A stretch of DNA of 27,325 bases from a virus, in IMG/VR virus record IMGVR_UViG_3300023215_002132, positions 1 to 27,325 of that record. One strand, given 5' to 3'. This document shows, piece after piece, positions 8,438 through 14,851 of this stretch (its first letter is position 1; each line of letters begins with the position of its first letter). The notes under the pieces were generated by a model. It was not told the origin of the DNA, did not search any database, and saw only the letters and a list, made by a program, of their open reading frames with translations. A program made the position numbers and the translations under genes.

Positions 8438-8808
8438 CAACACAAGACACTTCACTTCCTCTTACTAATCCTCAAGACGACATAGACTTAAGAGTTAGAG
8501 AATATTTTGAAACATATTTTTCTACTCCAGCAACATTTACTGATAACGACTATGAATTAGTAAAAAGTTTTTTTGTATCAAGAACAGATAATATGGATGC
8601 TGCTGCTGCTCTTACTGCGGCTGTTTTAGATGCTACTAGCAAGCTTGGCCTTTACACTGCAGATATAATTGAACAATTTAAAAACAGTAGCAATCTTACT
8701 ACAGCAGTTCCATTATTTCTAAATTTAACACGCAAGGGTACTAGTTTACTAGGTTATATTAATGAACGCAAAGTGCCAGAAAATATTAAAAGACAAATAG
8801 GTATATAA
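8434..8808 (+). CDS. Small conserved phage protein of unknown function
   Basis: A 124-residue acidic, helical protein translated from an ATGA overlap with the preceding gene, suggesting translational coupling. The first 35 residues are polar; then ELVKSFFVSRTDNMDAAAALT and the C-terminal LNLTRKGTSLLGYINERKVP form likely helices. Its placement (a short acidic protein between a tube-like gene and gp4) and pattern, with FETYFSTPATFT near the start, match a conserved short protein I recall from marine T4-like phages. No motif gives a function. A role in tail or head assembly is only suggested by position. Confidence 0.75.
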   Translation: MTTQDTSLPLTNPQDDIDLRVREYFETYFSTPATFTDNDYELVKSFFVSRTDNMDAAAALTAAVLDATSKLGLYTADIIEQFKNSSNLTTAVPLFLNLTRKGTSLLGYINERKVPENIKRQIGI

Positions 8809-8809
8809 C

Positions 8810-9244
8810 ATGGCTAAGTATGCTCAAGGTATATACGAGTTACTTAATCCTAAGAAGTATGCTGGCAACAAGAGACCTTATTATAGAAGTTCGTGGGAAA
8901 ATGCGTTTATGCGTTTCTGCGATAACCATCCAGGCATTATTAACTGGGCAAGCGAAGCAGTGCAAATACCTTACCGAAATCCACTTACTGGTAAACAAAC
9001 TATATATGTGCCAGACTTTTTTATTACATACCAGGACAAGAAAGGCCGTAAGCGAGCTGAACTAATAGAAATTAAACCCAATAGTCAAACAAGATTAACA
9101 GAACGCACAAGCAAACGTGATAAACTTGCTATCGCTATAAACCATGCAAAGTGGGAAGCCGCTGCAAAGTGGTGTAGACTAAAGGGTGTTACATTTAGAG
9201 TAGTAACAGAAGATGATATTTTTCATAAAGGAAAAAGACGTTAA
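8810..9244 (+). CDS. 4: Head completion protein (gp4/gp50-like)
   Basis: A 144-residue homologue of T4 gp4, required to finish the DNA-filled head before tail joining. It has a PD-(D/E)xK nuclease-like arrangement: E30 in SSWENAF, D69 in VPDFF, and E87/K89 in LIEIKP. This fits the idea that gp4 trims or processes DNA at the portal. The length is near T4 gp4 (150). The one-base gap to the upstream stop and 11 bases to the next ATG place it in a tightly coupled late operon. Confidence 0.88.
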   Translation: MAKYAQGIYELLNPKKYAGNKRPYYRSSWENAFMRFCDNHPGIINWASEAVQIPYRNPLTGKQTIYVPDFFITYQDKKGRKRAELIEIKPNSQTRLTERTSKRDKLAIAINHAKWEAAAKWCRLKGVTFRVVTEDDIFHKGKRR

Positions 9245-9255
9245 TAAGTATTAAC

Positions 9256-10104
9256 ATGCTAAAAGACTGCACTTGGTTGCATATAGAACCAACCACACGT
9301 TGTAACGCATGGTGTCCTAGTTGCCCACGCAATAAACAAGGATTTGGATTAGCTGATTTTGTAGTTGAAGATCTTGACGTAAAAACTTTCCAAGCTACAA
9401 TTAATAAATTACCAGCTATAAAAACCGTTCAGATGTGTGGTAATCTAGGTGATCCATGTGCAGCAAAAAATATTAATAAATTATTACAAGTTGTAGTTGA
9501 TAATAAATCTATCACTAGATTGCAAATTCATACCAACGGAAGTCTACGTAAGCCAAGTTGGTGGAGTGGTCTTGTTGAAAAATTCTCATATTTAAACCAG
9601 TTTGATATAATTTTTGCTCTCGACGGCTTAGAAGATACACATAGTATATACAGACAAGCAACAAACTGGAATTCAATTATCAAAAATGCACAGGCGTTTA
9701 TAGATTCGGGTGGTAGCGCAGTATGGCAATTTATACCATTCGCGCATAATGAACATCAAATAATGGATTGCATGCAATTAAGTCAAAAATTAGGTTTTAG
9801 CAGGTTTGAGTTTATACGTGATGCAAGGTATAAAAAAGAAAGCAGGCATTGGCAAACTGGTAATCTAATTGATATTAAACCATGGAAGGAAGATAGCAGA
9901 TTTAGCAGATGGGCTATTAACTCTAAGGATTATGTTAAAAGAAGTAATTGTATGCACCTTGAGATTCCGAGTGTATTTTTAAGTGCTAGTGGTATTATCT
10001 CGCCATGTTGTTATATGAGCGGTACACCATTGAATGGAATAAGTATTAACAATGAATTTAATAATAAAACATACAGAAATGTTTGCTTAAAAAACTGCGG
10101 GTAA
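9256..10104 (+). CDS. Radical SAM enzyme with SPASM/twitch-like C terminus
   Basis: A 282-residue radical S-adenosylmethionine enzyme. The N-terminal IEPTTRCNAWCPSC gives the [4Fe-4S] site CxxxCxxC (C16, C20, C23). GNLGDP at about 63-68 fits the SAM-binding GGEP-like position, followed by a barrel-like series (LQIHTNG, IIFALDG). The C terminus has C232-x13-G246-x4-C251 and a final C277-x3-C281, the pattern of a SPASM/twitch auxiliary-cluster domain, but short and ending right after the last Cys. Such domains usually act on peptide or protein substrates. The candidate target is unknown: no small precursor peptide is seen nearby. It lies between gp4 and gp16, with near-identical spacers (TAAGTATTAACATG) on both sides. 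Confidence 0.9.
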   Translation: MLKDCTWLHIEPTTRCNAWCPSCPRNKQGFGLADFVVEDLDVKTFQATINKLPAIKTVQMCGNLGDPCAAKNINKLLQVVVDNKSITRLQIHTNGSLRKPSWWSGLVEKFSYLNQFDIIFALDGLEDTHSIYRQATNWNSIIKNAQAFIDSGGSAVWQFIPFAHNEHQIMDCMQLSQKLGFSRFEFIRDARYKKESRHWQTGNLIDIKPWKEDSRFSRWAINSKDYVKRSNCMHLEIPSVFLSASGIISPCCYMSGTPLNGISINNEFNNKTYRNVCLKNCG

Positions 10105-10112
10105 GTATTAAC

Positions 10113-10586
10113 ATGACAAAAAAATTAGAAGACCTATTTGATCTTGCTGACGCTTCAGAGGAAGAACAAGAAGAATCCGAAACTAGCGAAATAGTTGTAA
10201 AAAAACTAGAAGCTACACTCAAAGATGTAGACAAGGTTGATGCTGCTTTGCCAACAGTTCGTGATTTAGAAACAAGCGACCAGGAATTAGACGAGATCGC
10301 CGAAACTGCTAAAAATACATTTAATGATTTAATGGATCTAGGTATGAATGTTGAAGCACGATATTCTGGCGATGTGTTTAACAATGCTAGTCGCATGCTT
10401 GAGACTGCACTAACAGCAAAAATAAACAAAATAAACAAAAAGCTTAAAATGGTGGAACTCCAAATTAAAAAAGCACAATTAGATCTTAGACAACAACAAA
10501 GTGGGCACGAAATCGCCGCTGAGGGAGACGGAATTGTTATTGATCGTAACGCTTTGTTGCAAGAAATTTTAAATAAAAAAGAATAA
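10113..10586 (+). CDS. 16: Small terminase subunit (gp16-like)
   Basis: A 157-residue protein. An earlier in-frame ATG at 10083 lies inside the radical SAM gene, so the ATG at 10113 (MTKKLEDLFDLAD) is preferred. It has an acidic N-terminal segment (DASEEEQEESE), then a helical core (TFNDLMDLGMNVEARYSG, ASRMLETALTAKINKINKKL) that reads as a long coiled coil, then a polar tail. This is the architecture of T4 gp16 (164 residues), which recognises phage DNA and stimulates the large terminase ATPase. The large subunit lies about 2.6 kb downstream instead of adjacent as in T4. Confidence 0.72.
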   Translation: MTKKLEDLFDLADASEEEQEESETSEIVVKKLEATLKDVDKVDAALPTVRDLETSDQELDEIAETAKNTFNDLMDLGMNVEARYSGDVFNNASRMLETALTAKINKINKKLKMVELQIKKAQLDLRQQQSGHEIAAEGDGIVIDRNALLQEILNKKE

Positions 10587-10590
10587 ATAC
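10583..10590 (+). promoter_or_regulatory. Late promoter overlapping the gp16 stop codon
   Basis: ATAAATAC includes the TAA stop of gp16 (10584-10586) and ends 21 bases before the ATG at 10612. It matches the late core used elsewhere in the window. There is no good ribosome site in the short leader (TATATTATATTGGATTC). Confidence 0.7.
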
Positions 10591-10611
10591 TATATTATAT
10601 TGGATTCAAAA

Positions 10612-11112
10612 ATGAAAACTTTTAAGACATATCTTACGGAAAATGAACGCACATATAACTTTAGAATTAAAATGGCAAACATGCCTGAGAAAGAAGTACT
10701 AGATACGCTAGAAACTGCTCTTGAGAAGTATGAATTAAAAAGCATAAGCAAACCCAAGAAAACACCAATACAAGAGCATCCAATGGACTTTCAGACATTA
10801 AATAACGCCGAAGTTTATATTATGGATGTGGAATTTTCTTATCCATCTACAGCAGATCAGCTTTACCACTATATTAGTAAAGTAGTCGGTGTGCCAGAAA
10901 GTCATCTTGTTGTTATTAATAAAGATCACCCGGAAGAAATTGCTAGGGAAGAAAAAGTTAAAGAATCTGGTGAAGAGTATACGTCAAAACTAGAGGACAG
11001 TGAATATAAAGACGGCAAAAATGTAAAAGCAGAAGAGCATTATGGTGATAAGTATAACGAAACTATGCTTAAGGAATTAGAAACTCGCAAGTACGAGTTT
11101 GCAAAGGAATAG
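10612..11112 (+). CDS. Hypothetical protein with capsid-targeting-like N terminus
   Basis: A 166-residue protein; a TTG-started version from 10600 is possible but the ATG at 10612 is better placed after the late promoter. The N terminus MKTFKTYLTE closely resembles the T4 internal-protein capsid-targeting sequence MKTYQEFIAE, which gp21 protease removes after (I/L)xE. Here LTE10 would be the cleavage site. Residues about 50-110 (EVYIMDVEFSYPSTADQLYH, VVGVPESHLVVIN) look like a small alpha/beta domain. The last 50 are highly charged. It could be a packaged internal protein or a prohead core component; the targeting signal is inferred from resemblance only. Confidence 0.7.
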   Translation: MKTFKTYLTENERTYNFRIKMANMPEKEVLDTLETALEKYELKSISKPKKTPIQEHPMDFQTLNNAEVYIMDVEFSYPSTADQLYHYISKVVGVPESHLVVINKDHPEEIAREEKVKESGEEYTSKLEDSEYKDGKNVKAEEHYGDKYNETMLKELETRKYEFAKE

Positions 11113-11116
11113 AACA

Positions 11117-11203
11117 ATGCATATGATTGATGTTTTAGATAAACTGAAGGAAATTCAGGAAAATTATGACAACGAGGACATTCAGCGAAGGCATTTCTCA
11201 TAG
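11117..11203 (+). pseudogene. 5' fragment of a frame-disrupted gene
   Basis: ATG at 11117 with a good AAAGGA site at 11103-11108 opens a frame that reads MHMIDVLDKLKEIQENYDNE and stops at 11201-11203. It looks like a genuine phage N terminus. Removing one base of the GG at 11190-11191 joins it to the next frame (11166-11630). It contains IQE at residues 13-15, compatible with a prohead-protease site. I read it as the start of a single gene broken by an indel. Confidence 0.5.
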
Positions 11204-11630
11204 TTGTGCTACACATTTTACACACGAAAAATTTGGAGAAGGCACAGTTATTCACGGCGAGCATACATTAAGTGAAGGCGGTGAAGTTAGTCATTATGAT
11301 GCTAAGTTTGTAAAAGAAGATGGCTCACCATTTATTGTTCGTAATATTCCTGTAGCAAATATGCATGAGACTGTTGTAGTAGAGCACAGTCACCAGCCGA
11401 ATAAGAGAAAGAGGGCTCAGCTGTATCTAGGAAAGTTTGACGAAGAAGTAGTTGACGAGGGCCATACCTCACCTGAGCTGCTGAGCTACATGAGCCAGAA
11501 ATGGAAGAGTTTTACGACGATCTGTATGAGTATTTCACGCAGGATATTGAGGGTGGAATGCCATATGGTACAGCAAAAGGAAGAACGGGCGATCCATATG
11601 ACTATATTAGTAATGAACTTGATAATATAG
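11166..11630 (+). CDS. Middle segment of disrupted acidic phage protein (KOW-like)
   Basis: The coding-looking part runs from about SHSCATHFTHEKFGEGTVIH to VVDEGHTSPE (about 11194-11477). It resembles a small beta-barrel phage domain with the phrases KFGEGTVI, SHYDAKFV and IPVANM, followed by a His/Lys-rich linker. Residues after about 104 are out-of-frame translation of the next ORF and are not real protein. The ATG at 11166 could serve as an independent start (CAGGA five bases upstream), but the in-frame continuation from 11117 via a one-base shift seems more natural. Adding one G near 11477 (GAG to GAGG) joins it to 11501-12280 as EGHTSPEAAELHEPEMEE. Confidence 0.5.
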   Translation: MTTRTFSEGISHSCATHFTHEKFGEGTVIHGEHTLSEGGEVSHYDAKFVKEDGSPFIVRNIPVANMHETVVVEHSHQPNKRKRAQLYLGKFDEEVVDEGHTSPELLSYMSQKWKSFTTICMSISRRILRVECHMVQQKEERAIHMTILVMNLII

Positions 11631-12280
11631 ATAACTCATATGCAGTTGGTGAAAATACAGTTGAAGAAGTTCATGAGGAAGTAAATGATGAACTAGCAGA
11701 TATTATTAAACTTGCTGGGCGTAACAGCGTATTAGGGCTAAGTCAGAATACTATTATTGCTGAAAGTACAGAGCTTAGCGAAGAAGACGAGCTTGAAGAA
11801 GGACAAAGTTTAGCACAGAAAGCAGCTTTCGAAAAGATGATTGCCGCTAAAAATGGTAATAAAGTAGAAGCGGATTCTGATTCCGATGATGCTGATAAAG
11901 ATAAAGAAGCACTAAAAGACTCAGTTGATGAAGACTGTAACTATCGCGAAGAAGCAATAGAAGAAACAGTTGAAGTTCCTTTAAGTGAACTAGCAGATCT
12001 TTTGCGTCTAGCTGGTTACGAAAATTATGAAGAAAAACTTTCTGAGTACGAAAATGAACCAGAAGAAGAGTACTTTGATGTAGAACATCAACTTATTGGT
12101 TTAGCAGGCGGATTAAACCGTCCAAAAATTATGCATCCAACAGTAGCCGGTGGTGATAATCCAATGGCAGTTATTCCTGTTAAGGTAGATGAAGAAGAAG
12201 ATATGGTTGAGAAAATATATCAAAACTACCGAAGTTTTGTTGATGAAGCAATGCAAGAACAGTGCTCGACTAATAAATAA
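11501..12280 (+). CDS. Acidic phage protein, 3' segment, with LAG motifs
   Basis: A 259-residue very acidic protein. The frame is open from just after a TGA at 11474-11476, so coding probably extends upstream of this ATG (AAELHEPEMEEFYDDLYEYF). Residues 1-40 contain EYFTQDIEGGMPYGTAKGRT, a phrase I associate with marine T4-like phage proteins. Two copies of a short amphipathic motif follow: ELADIIKLAG (about 67-76) and ELADLLRLAG (about 161-170). The tail includes IMHPTVAGGDNPMAVIPV. Acid-rich composition and location between gp16 and gp17 fit a scaffold, prohead core or internal protein; function is unknown. Probably the 3' part of one gene starting at 11117. Confidence 0.7.
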   Translation: MEEFYDDLYEYFTQDIEGGMPYGTAKGRTGDPYDYISNELDNIDNSYAVGENTVEEVHEEVNDELADIIKLAGRNSVLGLSQNTIIAESTELSEEDELEEGQSLAQKAAFEKMIAAKNGNKVEADSDSDDADKDKEALKDSVDEDCNYREEAIEETVEVPLSELADLLRLAGYENYEEKLSEYENEPEEEYFDVEHQLIGLAGGLNRPKIMHPTVAGGDNPMAVIPVKVDEEEDMVEKIYQNYRSFVDEAMQEQCSTNK

Positions 12281-12296
12281 TAATGAACTAGTTTTA

Positions 12297-12327
12297 GAAA
12301 AGGGTTACTTTTAAAGTAACCTTTTTT
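12297..12327 (+). terminator. Rho-independent terminator before the SOD gene
   Basis: GGTTACTT at 12303-12310 pairs with AAGTAACC at 12314-12321 around a 3-base loop, followed by six T at 12322-12327. An upstream A-run can extend pairing with the T-run. It ends the preceding operon just before the late promoter of the SOD gene. Confidence 0.85.
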
Positions 12328-12344
12328 CTTGCCTAAAATTTTCA

Positions 12345-12352
12345 ATAAATAC
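12345..12352 (+). promoter_or_regulatory. Late promoter of the SOD cassette, leaderless geometry
   Basis: ATAAATAC followed by six bases (AGTGCT) and the ATG at 12359. With transcription starting about five bases after the core, the leader would be about two bases and could hold no ribosome site. This promoter rules out the longer TTG-started reading from 12329, which would run through it. Confidence 0.7.
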
Positions 12353-12358
12353 AGTGCT

Positions 12359-12940
12359 ATGGATATAAGAACTATATTAGACACGCTTGAATATATTCAA
12401 ACTGATCAGAAACAAATTCTGATGGAAGGAAAATATACTCAAGCTAAATTACCTTATAAGCGAACAGCGTTAAGCCCTGTAATGTCAAAGGAAACATTAG
12501 ATTATCATTATGGTAAATTGCATAAAGCATATGTTAACAAAGCGAACAAGGGCGAGGGCGGAGATTTTCAAGTTGCTGGGGCTTTTTTACACAATTTATT
12601 TTTTCCACAACTAAAATCCCCAATTGGTGCAGTTAGTAATCCAAGCGGCCCATCAAAGGAATTAATTGAAAACAAACACGATTCTTTTAATAATTTTAAA
12701 AAAGCTTTTACTGAAGCTGCAATGAGTATTCAAGGATCTGGTTGGGTTTATATGAATACAAGCGGAAATATTAAAATTATTAAGAATCATAAAGTAGTAA
12801 ATAACATTGCCTTGCTTGTCGACTGGTGGGAACACGCATGGGTATTAGATTACAAGCATGATAAAGAGAAATACCTTGATAATATGTGGAAGATTATCAA
12901 TTGGGATATCGTTAATAACCGGATAAATGGAGTTAGCTAA
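12359..12940 (+). CDS. Fe/Mn-family superoxide dismutase with N-terminal extension
   Basis: A 193-residue protein. Residues about 31-190 are an iron/manganese superoxide dismutase, converting superoxide to O2 and H2O2. Ligands are H50 (ETLDYHYGK), H78 (GAFLHNLFF), D155 and H159 (VDWWEHAWVLDY); the gateway Tyr is Y58. GSGWVYM (126-132) and NWDIVNNRI are also family-typical. The position of the FeSOD outer-sphere Gln is G74, and the MnSOD Gln seems replaced by H144, so metal choice is unclear. The first about 26 residues are an extra segment ending QILME|GK, a match to the (I/L)xE prohead-protease site, suggesting a capsid-targeting propeptide (inference). It has its own late promoter and is flanked by terminators. 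Confidence 0.92.
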   Translation: MDIRTILDTLEYIQTDQKQILMEGKYTQAKLPYKRTALSPVMSKETLDYHYGKLHKAYVNKANKGEGGDFQVAGAFLHNLFFPQLKSPIGAVSNPSGPSKELIENKHDSFNNFKKAFTEAAMSIQGSGWVYMNTSGNIKIIKNHKVVNNIALLVDWWEHAWVLDYKHDKEKYLDNMWKIINWDIVNNRINGVS

Positions 12941-13134
12941 TGTTAAAATATATGAATAAAATTACAAAACTAGTAGACTGGATCAAGGCTCGCTTTGCAG
13001 AGCGTACTAGCTGGGATGGTGGCGTTGTTATAGGAGTTAGCTTGTTTGCACTAGCAGCAAGTCCATTTGTTAAATGGGTAGCTATTGCAGGTATTGTGTA
13101 TGGCGCATTTACAATTATCAAACAAGAAGATTAA
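12940..13134 (+). CDS. Small membrane protein, two transmembrane segments
   Basis: A 64-residue protein translated from a TAATG overlap with the SOD stop and a GGAG site at 12929-12932, so it is coupled to SOD. A basic N-terminal helix (KLVDWIKARFAER) is followed by two hydrophobic stretches (GGVVIGVSLFALAASPF about 27-43 and WVAIAGIVYGAFTII about 46-60) and a short KQED tail. It probably sits in the host inner membrane. Size and hydrophobicity could suit a holin-like protein, but two-segment small proteins are common in phages, so I leave the function open. Confidence 0.8.
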   Translation: MLKYMNKITKLVDWIKARFAERTSWDGGVVIGVSLFALAASPFVKWVAIAGIVYGAFTIIKQED

Positions 13135-13137
13135 ATT

Positions 13138-13183
13138 AAATAGAGTGTAGTATTACTATGCGTGCATATTGCACTCTATTTTT
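13138..13183 (+). terminator. Terminator after the SOD cassette
   Basis: AAATAGAGTG at 13138-13147 pairs with CACTCTATTT at 13172-13181, followed by T residues. The 24-base loop is itself structured (TAGTATTACTA forms a small inverted repeat, and GTGCATATTGCAC can pair). It closes the SOD and membrane-protein unit. The remaining bases to the terminase start at 13220 hold no clear promoter. Confidence 0.75.
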
Positions 13184-13219
13184 GTTCAATAAGATTAGCA
13201 TGATATTCGAGATATTTAA

Positions 13220-14137
13220 ATGAAATCACTTGATGGTGTAGTAATTAAAAAGGCAAATCGCCAAGAACACTTTACGCATGATCAAATTAATGCGTTTTCA
13301 AAGTGTGCTGACCCCAAAACAGGTGTATTCTATTTTCTAGACAATTATTTTAATATCCAGCACCCAATTCGGGGAAGATTGATATATAAAGCATATCCGT
13401 TTCAATTGGAACTTTTACACACTTATCACAATCATAGGTTTAATATTAATATGTTGCCTCGACAAACAGGCAAGACTACCACAGCATCTGGATACTTGTT
13501 GTGGCGCGCCATGTTTATACCTGATAGTACTATTTTAATTGCTGCTCACAAATATAGTGGCGCTCAAGAAATTATGCAGCGTATAAGGTATGCATATGAA
13601 TTGTGCCCAAACTTTATACGCGCTGGTGTAACAAGTTATAACAGAGGTAGTATCGAATTTGAAAACGGTTCACGCATAATAGCACAAGCTACAACAGAAA
13701 ATACAGGACGTGGTCTAAGTATTAGTATATTGTATTGTGATGAGTTTGCATTTGTGCGTTCAAGCATTGCTAAAGAGTTTTGGACTAGTATTTCGCCAAC
13801 CTTAGCAACAGGTGGACAAGCAATTATAACAAGTACTCCTAACAGTGACGAAGATCAATTTGCTCTTATATGGCGGGACGCAAATAAGTGCATTGATGAG
13901 CACGGTGACGAAACAGATATTGGTGTAAATGGCTTTAAAGCATTTCGCGCTTATTGGCATGAACACCCAGATAGAAATGAGCAGTGGAAAAAAGAGGAAA
14001 TAGGTCGTATTGGCGAAGAGCGTTTTAGGCGAGAGCACGACTGCTTAAGTGGTGATTCAAAAATAACTATCAAATTACAAACCGGCGAAATAAAATTAGT
14101 AACTATTAATGAACTAAAAAATTTATTGAGTTTATAA
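13220..14137 (+). CDS. 17: Large terminase gp17, N-terminal half fused to N-intein
   Basis: Residues 1-274 are the ATPase half of the T4-type packaging motor: Walker A LPRQTGKTT (79-87), Walker B ILYCDE (170-175) and coupling motif TSTPN (204-208), ending RFRREHD. Residue 275 is Cys and begins a 31-residue N-intein (CLSGDSKITI...NLLSL) that ends at a stop. The nuclease half is encoded separately from 14835. Functional gp17 therefore needs trans-splicing of the two polypeptides to join ...RREHD to CEFLIYDE..., giving about 521 residues. Start ATG 13220 has only a weak ribosome site (GAG). T4 gp17 is 610 residues; marine T4-like versions are shorter. Confidence 0.93.
   Translation: MKSLDGVVIKKANRQEHFTHDQINAFSKCADPKTGVFYFLDNYFNIQHPIRGRLIYKAYPFQLELLHTYHNHRFNINMLPRQTGKTTTASGYLLWRAMFIPDSTILIAAHKYSGAQEIMQRIRYAYELCPNFIRAGVTSYNRGSIEFENGSRIIAQATTENTGRGLSISILYCDEFAFVRSSIAKEFWTSISPTLATGGQAIITSTPNSDEDQFALIWRDANKCIDEHGDETDIGVNGFKAFRAYWHEHPDRNEQWKKEEIGRIGEERFRREHDCLSGDSKITIKLQTGEIKLVTINELKNLLSL
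14042..14134 (+). other. N-intein fragment (IntN), 31 residues
   Basis: Codes for the N-terminal splicing block: Cys1 with CLSGDSKITI (block A) and an amphipathic stretch ending in LKNLLSL. Most natural split inteins have N-fragments near 90-100 residues. This one is as short as those of the atypically split terminase inteins (AceL-TerL type) and lacks block B, which is instead on the C-fragment. Confidence 0.88.
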
Positions 14138-14152
14138 TTTACGATGAGATAG

Positions 14153-14160
14153 ATAAATAT
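14153..14160 (+). promoter_or_regulatory. Late promoter of the homing endonuclease gene
   Basis: ATAAATAT is followed by GCTT and the ATG at 14165, exactly the spacing seen before the other HNH-like gene at 2925. The predicted transcript would begin at or next to the start codon. An in-frame ATG at 14159 overlaps the promoter itself and is therefore less likely. Confidence 0.55.
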
Positions 14161-14164
14161 GCTT

Positions 14165-14851
14165 ATGCAAAAACATAAACATCATATTATACCAAAGCAT
14201 GCCGGCGGCACTGATTCTCTTGAAAATTTAGTTAAGTTAACAATCGAAGAACACGCGGAGGCACATAAGGTTTTGTATAAAGAATATAACCGATGGCAAG
14301 ATAGGGTTGCTTGGTTAAGTTTGGCAGGTATAATGAAAGACTCGGAACGCATTTATGAAATAGTAAAAAATTCAAATCGAGGAAATCCGTCGGGTTATAA
14401 ACATTCTGATGAAATAAAAAAACAGTTATCAGAATTAAAAATAGGTAAAAAAAATCCTATGTATAACAAACCCGCACACAATAGAGGTATTAAAAGGCCC
14501 GGCATTGGTGGTCGTAAAAAAGGAACGAAATGGTCGGAAGAAGAGCACCGGATACATAAAAAGATAAGGAGCAGGCCGGGCTATTATGATTATTTACAAG
14601 ACCCATCCCGGTGTAAAAAGATTAGTAATTCACGCAAAGGTAAAATAGGTGCTGCTGCTGGAAAAACTTGGTATAACAATGGCGAAAAAGAGTTATATGC
14701 TTTTAAATGTCCAGCTGGATTTATTAAAGGAAGAAAAAAACGTAAAAATTATAATAAAAAAGGATTGCTGTGGTATAATAATGGCAGTATTAATCGACAA
14801 TTTAAAGAAGGTTATGAGTTAAAGGAGTTTGTGCGTGGTAGAATTAATTAA
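14165..14851 (+). CDS. HNH homing endonuclease inserted within the split terminase
   Basis: A 228-residue basic protein (an ATG six bases earlier is possible). The N terminus KHHIIPKHAGGTDSLENLVK with LTIEEHAEAH is an HNH nuclease motif of the type common in phage homing endonucleases. HSDEIKKQLSELKIGKKNP (about 78-96) resembles a NUMOD3 DNA-binding repeat. The C terminus repeats a WYNNG segment twice (TWYNNGEKELY and LWYNNGSINRQF), likely further DNA-binding modules. It is free-standing, between the two terminase halves, and overlaps the C-intein start by 17 bases. It would spread the whole intein-endonuclease insertion into intein-less gp17 genes. Confidence 0.88.
   Translation: MQKHKHHIIPKHAGGTDSLENLVKLTIEEHAEAHKVLYKEYNRWQDRVAWLSLAGIMKDSERIYEIVKNSNRGNPSGYKHSDEIKKQLSELKIGKKNPMYNKPAHNRGIKRPGIGGRKKGTKWSEEEHRIHKKIRSRPGYYDYLQDPSRCKKISNSRKGKIGAAAGKTWYNNGEKELYAFKCPAGFIKGRKKRKNYNKKGLLWYNNGSINRQFKEGYELKEFVRGRIN

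Noticed and set aside
8820-9065. Overlapping rightward ORF in gp4
   Set aside because: It lies entirely within the clearly recognisable gp4 frame, with no family resemblance.
10083-10112. Upstream in-frame ATG for gp16
   Set aside because: It lies within the conserved C-terminal CxxxC of the radical SAM gene; MTKKLEDLF at 10113 is the natural start.
12329-12358. TTG start extending the SOD protein by ten residues
   Set aside because: The extension runs across the late promoter ATAAATAC at 12345-12352 and begins in the T-run of the preceding terminator; the ATG at 12359 is better.
12940-13134. Holin assignment for the 64-residue membrane protein
   Set aside because: Two hydrophobic helices and small size are compatible but not specific; no lysis genes are adjacent.
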